A stretch of 64,000 bases of DNA from Chryseobacterium bernardetii (GTDB taxonomy: Bacteria > Bacteroidota > Bacteroidia > Flavobacteriales > Weeksellaceae). A model generated the notes under the pieces. It had not been told where the DNA came from and made no database searches. It was given only the letters and a program-made list of their open reading frames with translations. The DNA lies in contig NZ_CP033932.1 of the NCBI RefSeq assembly GCF_003815975.1, positions 3,329,501 to 3,393,500 of the forward strand, given 5' to 3'. Both the position numbers and the translations under genes were made by a program. Numbering within the stretch: the stretch's first letter is position 1; each line of letters begins with the position of its first letter. Shown here piece by piece: positions 59,338 through 64,000 of the stretch.

Positions 59338-60759
59338 ATGATCCGTATTTTACTTTTTATATTACTTATTATTTTGATTTCCTGCAGGCCAGACTTCAAG
59401 AAATATGAAAAAAGGTTTGATTTTCCTTTAATGCAACAAAACGAAGAATACCGGCTGGCTGGTGAATATGACTCCTTGATTGCCCTTAACAAAAAATATT
59501 ACCGGATTGCTGAAGATAAAGAATATGAAGAAGGAAAGGCCCTTTGCTATGTTAATTTGGCGGAACTCAATATTTCATTAGAAAACTATCAGAAGTCCCA
59601 GTTCTTTTTAAATGCGGCCGGAAATATTTTAAAAGATTCAAAAAATAATATTCATCTGGCTCGGTTCTATAACATTTATAGCCGTTTAAGCAGCGAAATG
59701 AGACGGCGTAATAAAGCCCTTGAATATAATGGTAAAGCATTAGAGCTGATTCAGGGAGCCAGAGAATCAGAACTTAAACAGAATATCCTTTTTAATATTT
59801 ATCTTAGGCAGGCAACCTATTTAGTAGGTAAAAAGCAACCTGATAAAGCCTTATTTTTCTTTAAAAAAGCAGGGGAAGTAGATAACACCGGAATGGCAGA
59901 CTGTGCCATAAGTGATTATATATATATGAATAAAAATAAAGATTCAACTTATAAATACATAACACTCGCCTACAATAAAGCCATCAGGAGAGGAAAAGAA
60001 GATGGCGTAGCATTATATGCCAATACCATTATGGGAGAATATTATATTGCGGACAAACAATATGATAAAGCAGAGGAAGTATTGAAGGAAGCCCTGAGAA
60101 TAAATAACAAAATTAAACGTATTTATGCTTATTACCTTAAGTTTATATATAACAATTTAAGAGTAGTTTATGAAAATAAAGGAGATAAAGAAAAAGCTTA
60201 TTTCTATTTAAAAGCTTATACTGAGGCTTATAATAAAACCAATAGCTCCTTATTATCTACCATTAATCAAGATATGGAGTCCTTTATTGCAGAAACAAAA
60301 AAAGATGCAGAAAGCCATAAAAACAATATACGATGGGTTATATTTCTTTCCCTTGCAGGGCTTTCCGTGTTGTCTATATATGCATGGAAAATTATTAATA
60401 CACTGAAAAAAAGAAAAGCAGATCTGAAATGGGAGGCTGAGCATCTGAAAAACAGGATTAATGATAACAGGCATGAAGAGGTTATAGAAATGGCCAAAAG
60501 AAATGATCCTGAGTTTCTTTCCCGTTTTAAAGAAGTGTATCCCGGATATATAGATAGGCTTTTAACCATTAACCCCAGCCTTGAAACTTCAGAACAGGTT
60601 TTTTGTGCTATGCTGAAGCTGCATTTCAGTTCTAAGGAAATTGCCAGCTATACTCTTATTCAGCATCGCACCGTTCAGCAGAAAAAATATAGAATCAGAA
60701 AGAGGCTTAATATTCCTACAGAAACTGATATTTACCAGTTTTTTGATGATTTAGCTTAA
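59338..60759 (+). CDS. Membrane TPR regulator with C-terminal HTH, paralogue 2
   Basis: 473 residues, same architecture as the preceding gene: lipobox-like LISC, TPRs (GEYDSLIALNKKYYRIAEDK, ALCYVNLAELNISLENYQKS), helix at about 330-348 (WVIFLSLAGLSVLSIYAWKI) and HTH (EQVFCAMLKLHFSSKEIASY, then TLIQHRTVQQKKYRIRKRL). The HTH is nearly identical between the two, the TPR sensors much less so. It arose by tandem duplication. No target gene is adjacent; a terminator-like hairpin follows. Confidence 0.8.
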   Translation: MIRILLFILLIILISCRPDFKKYEKRFDFPLMQQNEEYRLAGEYDSLIALNKKYYRIAEDKEYEEGKALCYVNLAELNISLENYQKSQFFLNAAGNILKDSKNNIHLARFYNIYSRLSSEMRRRNKALEYNGKALELIQGARESELKQNILFNIYLRQATYLVGKKQPDKALFFFKKAGEVDNTGMADCAISDYIYMNKNKDSTYKYITLAYNKAIRRGKEDGVALYANTIMGEYYIADKQYDKAEEVLKEALRINNKIKRIYAYYLKFIYNNLRVVYENKGDKEKAYFYLKAYTEAYNKTNSSLLSTINQDMESFIAETKKDAESHKNNIRWVIFLSLAGLSVLSIYAWKIINTLKKRKADLKWEAEHLKNRINDNRHEEVIEMAKRNDPEFLSRFKEVYPGYIDRLLTINPSLETSEQVFCAMLKLHFSSKEIASYTLIQHRTVQQKKYRIRKRLNIPTETDIYQFFDDLA

Positions 60760-60768
60760 AGCAAAAAA

Positions 60769-60795
60769 ACTGTCTGATTCATTAGTTCAGACAGT
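60769..60795 (+). terminator. Terminator after the TPR regulator pair
   Basis: ACTGTCTGA (60769-60777) pairs with TCAGACAGT (60787-60795), 9 bp, 10 bp after the stop; a T-tract begins after a few bases. Confidence 0.7.
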
Positions 60796-61370
60796 GTTTC
60801 GAAATATTTTTTTTTTCGCCACCTGAATTTCCTCAGTGGTTCCATGCTCAAATTTGAAAATTTTTAGCCAAATAATGAAAAATAGGTGTACTACACGAGT
60901 ACTACAGTTAATGGTTTCAACTGTATTTATTTGTAAATGAATGGTTTATTAATGTTTTTCATTTTGAGTTCAATTTGTACAATTTATTTCAGGACTTGAA
61001 AATAGATTGTAAATATCATGTATTTACAGAATATGAAAAGATCTCTGTAAAGGATTTGTTTATATACTGTTTCAGTTTCTTTTTTTCCGGGGGAATATGT
61101 AGATTGTTTTATTTTGGCTTTTTAATATATTGATAATCAGTATTTTATTTTAATGTTGTATGAGTGTAGTAGGTAGTTTTTTTACTTTTTTCAATTTAAA
61201 ACATAGATTTGTTAATGTATTTCGGCTGTGCTATTAATTAAATCCTATAATCTTTTTGATATTGTGGAATTTTCCACAAATACAAGAAGAAATACCCTAA
61301 AAACACACAAATGAATCTCCGCAATCAGGTTCTTAGTAGGAGAGAAAAATATTATTTTAGAGGGGAAAAT
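60796..61370. other. Gene-free 0.57 kb stretch
   Basis: No open frame with family features. GTACTACA occurs twice, 11 bp apart (60888-60895 and 60899-60906), as two half-sites would. TAGATTTG (61204-61211) is an exact -7 element, and a terminator follows at 61371, so a short RNA of about 180 nt is conceivable. Confidence 0.4.
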
Positions 61371-61398
61371 GGCTGTCTCAGATGAGGCAGCCTTTTTT
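61371..61398. terminator. Bidirectional terminator
   Basis: GGCTGTCTCA-GA-TGAGGCAGCC hairpin (61371-61392) with TTTTTT after it on the plus strand and ATTTTC on the minus strand. Ends the monooxygenase transcript. Confidence 0.8.
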
Positions 61399-61423
61399 CG
61401 TTAATAAGACAGGGAATAATAAA

Positions 61424-62590
61424 TCAGGATACAGATGAATGTCCGTTAAAGAATTCCAGCATTGTTGCCAGAGCTGTTTCAGTATGCATTCTGTTTCCAT
61501 TTTCAAGGGATTCTTTGGTAGCCGCCGCCGCCCTGTTCCGCATCTTGATTTCATATTGGGAAATAGCTTCCTGCAAAGTATTATAACGGTTATCAGTTAA
61601 TTGTTCACTCAATTCCAGGGCATCAAGCATGGCCATATTAGCTCCTTCTCCGGCAAAGGGCGGCATAACATGGGCTGCATCACCAATTAAGGTTATATTG
61701 GGTTGTGCTTCCCAGGTCTGGTCTAATGGCATAGCGTAAATAGGGCGGGGAATGAAGGGTGTGGTAGCGTTTACAAACAACTCGTGCCATATTGTATTCC
61801 ATTCAGGATATTCAGCTTTAAACCATTGAAGAACTGCTTCACTGTCGGAGAAATCCAGTCCGGAATTTACAGCCCAGTTTTCATCAGCTTTAAAACTGGC
61901 ATAAAAACCGAGATCACCATTTCCTTTCTGCCCCATTAATATATTTTTAGAATTTCCAAAAGCCATTATTTTTCCACCGTTAATCAATGCATTAATGTTG
62001 GGAGCATGGTCTTTAGACACCATTCCTTCCAGCATAATAATTCCTGAATAAACAGGTTTGATATCTGTGAGATAAGGACGGATTTTGGAACGGGCTCCAT
62101 CGGCAGCAATCACAACATCTGCATAAGCAGACTTTCCGTTTTTGAAATGAAGCATCCAGCCTCCGTTATGGGGTTCCATAGATATAAAATGGCTGTCCCA
62201 TATAACGGTGTCAGGTTGAAGGGATTTCAGCAGCATATTTCTCAAAGGTCCACGGTCTATTTCAGGACGGAAATGTTGCGCTCCGAAATCTTCCTCTGGC
62301 TTAGTGTCATGGTCACTAAACAGGATTTCAGCCTGTTCATTCATGATGAGGGTTTTATCTGCTCCCGGGCGAAAGGTCTTTTTAAATTCTTCCAGTAAAT
62401 CAGCCTTACGCAAGGCTGCCAGTCCTGAATCTTCATGCATATCGAGAGGCGATCCCTGTACGCGTGCTTCTTTATTAAAGTCTCTTTCATATACTTTTAC
62501 GCTGGCATTCTTAAGCTGTAAAAGTCTGGCTAAGGTAAGTCCGGCAGGACCACCGCCAATAATGGCTATTGATATATTGTCTATCAGCAT
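61424..62590 (-). CDS. Tet(X)-like FAD-dependent monooxygenase
   Basis: 388 residues, class A flavoprotein hydroxylase. FAD motif IAIIGGGPAGLTLARLLQ (residues 8-25), VKVYERD, VIAADGARSKIR (DG motif) and ITLIGDAAHVMPPFAGEGAN (GD motif) are all present. Overall order and length match Tet(X), the tetracycline-inactivating enzyme. By alignment from memory, the Tet(X) substrate residues Gln192, Arg213, His234 and Gly236 are replaced by Glu, Lys, Gly and Tyr, so tetracycline is unlikely to be the natural substrate. It follows an AraC gene by 25 bp. Confidence 0.88.
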   Translation of the reverse strand: MLIDNISIAIIGGGPAGLTLARLLQLKNASVKVYERDFNKEARVQGSPLDMHEDSGLAALRKADLLEEFKKTFRPGADKTLIMNEQAEILFSDHDTKPEEDFGAQHFRPEIDRGPLRNMLLKSLQPDTVIWDSHFISMEPHNGGWMLHFKNGKSAYADVVIAADGARSKIRPYLTDIKPVYSGIIMLEGMVSKDHAPNINALINGGKIMAFGNSKNILMGQKGNGDLGFYASFKADENWAVNSGLDFSDSEAVLQWFKAEYPEWNTIWHELFVNATTPFIPRPIYAMPLDQTWEAQPNITLIGDAAHVMPPFAGEGANMAMLDALELSEQLTDNRYNTLQEAISQYEIKMRNRAAAATKESLENGNRMHTETALATMLEFFNGHSSVS

Positions 62591-62615
62591 TGTATTTAAA
62601 TTTTACAGGACAAAA

Positions 62616-63371
62616 TTACTGTCCCTTCAATACTGATAATAGTATAAATCGGTCGTTTTTATTTTGAGATAATTCTTTGGGAGCAACCCCGGAAAATTTT
62701 TTCACTTCTTTAATAAAATGATTCTGATCTGTATAATTAAGTTCCGGAAATAACCTGCCCTGTGCAATATGTTCCAAGGATGCCCTGAAGCGTAAAATAG
62801 TAGAATAGGCTTTCAAAGATAAGCCCAGCTGTTTTGTGAAATAACGGTTGATCTGCCTGCTGCTCCAGTTTACTTTTTCGGCAAGTTCATTCACACTCAT
62901 TTCTCCTTTTGAGGTATAGATAAGCTCAAACAGCTTATGTTTTCTCTCATCTGTTTTTTGAGGAATAAGTGCATTTATCCGTTCTGTAGCTTTGTTACAG
63001 CAAAGTTCAAAATCCTGTAAATCATCAGCTTTAAAATCCCAGAAATTATTCGGAAGTTCTTTTGCTGAATTTAATACGTCAGCAATTGTAGTATTTAAAA
63101 TATATTCAACGGCGATAGGTTTGAAGCTCACAACAAAAGCCTGTGTTTGCGGAGGAATCTGCCTCTGATCAGGATACGTTTCCAATCCGATAAGGGTAAC
63201 CTGAAAAGGTTTTGCAGAAGACTGCATAAAAAATAAATCAACCCTTCCATCCGGGATAATAACCACTTCCTTTGCTTCGTCTGAACGGTTATAAAAGGTA
63301 CCCAGATTTTCTACAAAATCTGAAATATTCTGATCCGGTTCAATAAAGTGGAACTGGAAATTATTATCCAT
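62616..63371 (-). CDS. AraC-family regulator upstream of the monooxygenase
   Basis: 251 residues. The N-terminal domain (FIEPDQNISDFVENLGTFYN, VVIIPDGRVDLFFM) is the DUF6597-like sensor often found in Bacteroidota AraC proteins. The HTH reads MSVNELAEKVNWSSRQINRY and continues FTKQLGLSLKAYSTILRFRA. -7 element TATTTTTG on the minus strand at 63413-63406. It leads the two-gene unit with the monooxygenase, and is divergent from the oxidoreductase at 63553. Confidence 0.87.
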   Translation of the reverse strand: MDNNFQFHFIEPDQNISDFVENLGTFYNRSDEAKEVVIIPDGRVDLFFMQSSAKPFQVTLIGLETYPDQRQIPPQTQAFVVSFKPIAVEYILNTTIADVLNSAKELPNNFWDFKADDLQDFELCCNKATERINALIPQKTDERKHKLFELIYTSKGEMSVNELAEKVNWSSRQINRYFTKQLGLSLKAYSTILRFRASLEHIAQGRLFPELNYTDQNHFIKEVKKFSGVAPKELSQNKNDRFILLSVLKGQ

Positions 63372-63405
63372 AATAAAAAGTTAGTATTCTTTAAAGATTA
63401 AATTA

Positions 63406-63413
63406 CAAAAATA
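63406..63413 (-). promoter_or_regulatory. -7 element TATTTTTG of the AraC-monooxygenase unit
   Basis: Exact TAnnTTTG on the minus strand, 35 bp before the AraC ATG. Confidence 0.45.
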
Positions 63414-63528
63414 TATCTAAATCCCGATAATTGAGTATTTAAGTCATAATGAATCCGTGCATTCGCGGCATTTAAAAATATACCTGAATATGTTTGAAAT
63501 ATACCTGTTTTAACATTTCAAGCCAGTT

Positions 63529-63536
63529 TATTTTTG
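63529..63536 (+). promoter_or_regulatory. -7 element TATTTTTG of the oxidoreductase gene
   Basis: Exact TAnnTTTG, 17 bp before the ATG at 63553; same octamer as the divergent promoter. No TTG at the proper distance. Confidence 0.5.
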
Positions 63537-63552
63537 TGGATATATAAAAATT

Positions 63553-64000
63553 ATGAAAGCAATTGTATTAGAAAGGTTCGGTGGAACGGAACATCTTATT
63601 GAGAAAGAAATTGAAAAAACTACCATTAAAAATAATGAAGTCCTTGTTAAGGTAAAAGCGATCAGCATTAATCCTGTGGATGTTAAAGTACGCTGCAGAA
63701 AGGCTCCGCTGGCAGAAAGTTTAGCACAATATAATCCGTTGATTTTGGGTTGGGATATTTCAGGAGTTATTGCTGATATCGGAAGTGAGGTCACTTCATT
63801 TAAAATAGGGGATGAAGTTTTCGGGATGGTTAATTTTGCCGGTCATGGAAAAGCCTATGCCGAATATGTGGCAGCTCCGGCAGAACATTTAGCTCTTAAA
63901 CCTGAAAATGTCACTCATATTGAGGCAGCAGCCAGTACTTTGGCAGCACTTACTGCCTGGCAGGCTTTCGACAGTTATGGTAAGCTGAGATCAACAGATA
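63553..64000 (+). CDS. Quinone oxidoreductase-like MDR protein, 3'-truncated
   Basis: 149 codons to the window end. Medium-chain dehydrogenase/reductase of the zinc-free NADP-dependent quinone-reductase type: MKAIVLERFGGTEHL, VLVKVKAISINPVDVKVRCR, LGWDISGVIADIGSEV, GDEVFGMVNFAGHGKAYAEY and EAAASTLAALTAWQAF. The Rossmann domain lies outside. It is divergently transcribed from the AraC/monooxygenase pair across 180 bp and could be under the same regulator. Confidence 0.9.
   Translation, partial: MKAIVLERFGGTEHLIEKEIEKTTIKNNEVLVKVKAISINPVDVKVRCRKAPLAESLAQYNPLILGWDISGVIADIGSEVTSFKIGDEVFGMVNFAGHGKAYAEYVAAPAEHLALKPENVTHIEAAASTLAALTAWQAFDSYGKLRSTD

Noticed and set aside
61424..62590. Calling this gene tet(X) and predicting tetracycline resistance
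   Set aside because: The overall family fits, but the substrate-contact residues appear changed; only the family call is supported.

Overview
This is a 64 kb chromosomal stretch from a flavobacterium, most likely Chryseobacterium or a close relative (Weeksellaceae). The evidence is AT-rich DNA with almost no Shine-Dalgarno sites and repeated Bacteroidota-type promoters (-33 TTG, -7 TAnnTTTG). The families also fit: a SusC-like TonB receptor paired with DUF4249, DUF2723/TMEM260-type glycosyltransferase, alginate-export porin, small Crp/Fnr proteins, TPR histidine kinases and an ISAon1-like transposase remnant. The genus is inference; no rRNA is present.

Layout. 1-2.96 kb: the end of galK, then galT, a Cof-type HAD phosphatase and a small winged-helix protein. 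3.2-14.4 kb: nine tightly packed genes (alpha/beta hydrolase, small unknown protein, isochorismatase-like hydrolase, alginate-export porin, exported M17 N-domain protein, YtcJ-like amidohydrolase, DoxX, Dps, DUF1275), followed without a terminator by a TPR sensor kinase and a sigma-54-type response regulator. This looks like one self-regulated catabolic/stress locus and is the best candidate here for an undescribed system. 14.5-19.7 kb: TMEM175 channel, SUKH protein, second sigma-54 activator, membrane AraC regulator, short C10 protease, transposase remnant, tRNA-Ser. 20-34 kb: a secreted protein behind a good sigma-54 promoter, a two-component pair, VOC protein, Crp/Fnr regulator, DUF1275 protein, TonB receptor/DUF4249 pair, TlpA thioredoxin, SUKH protein, Crp/Fnr-RidA pair and an atypical SDR. 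34.4-37.9 kb: the large DUF2723 glycosyltransferase.

38.1-47.4 kb is a nitrite/NO respiration and NO-defence island on the minus strand: small membrane protein, NirK, formylglycine-enzyme-like lipoprotein, SCO, cytochrome c, Ric, quinol NO reductase and hemerythrin. Upstream lie a methyltransferase, an outer-membrane protein and an NsrR-like Rrf2 regulator. A shared AAAAGATAAAAAG element occurs in front of three transcription units, and a related palindrome precedes the regulator, which suggests one NO-responsive regulon producing NO from nitrite and reducing it to N2O.

47.4-54.3 kb: AraC regulator divergent from a TolC/HlyD/MFS tripartite exporter, then a GlxA-type regulator and a DJ-1/PfpI protein. 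54.7-57.4 kb: three tandem tRNA-Lys genes and a fourth 2.1 kb away with a copied promoter and terminator, enclosing an AraC regulator and a DAPG-hydrolase-like gene. 57.8-60.8 kb: two paralogous membrane TPR/HTH regulators. 61.4-64 kb: AraC regulator plus a Tet(X)-like flavin monooxygenase, and the start of a quinone oxidoreductase-like gene running off the window.
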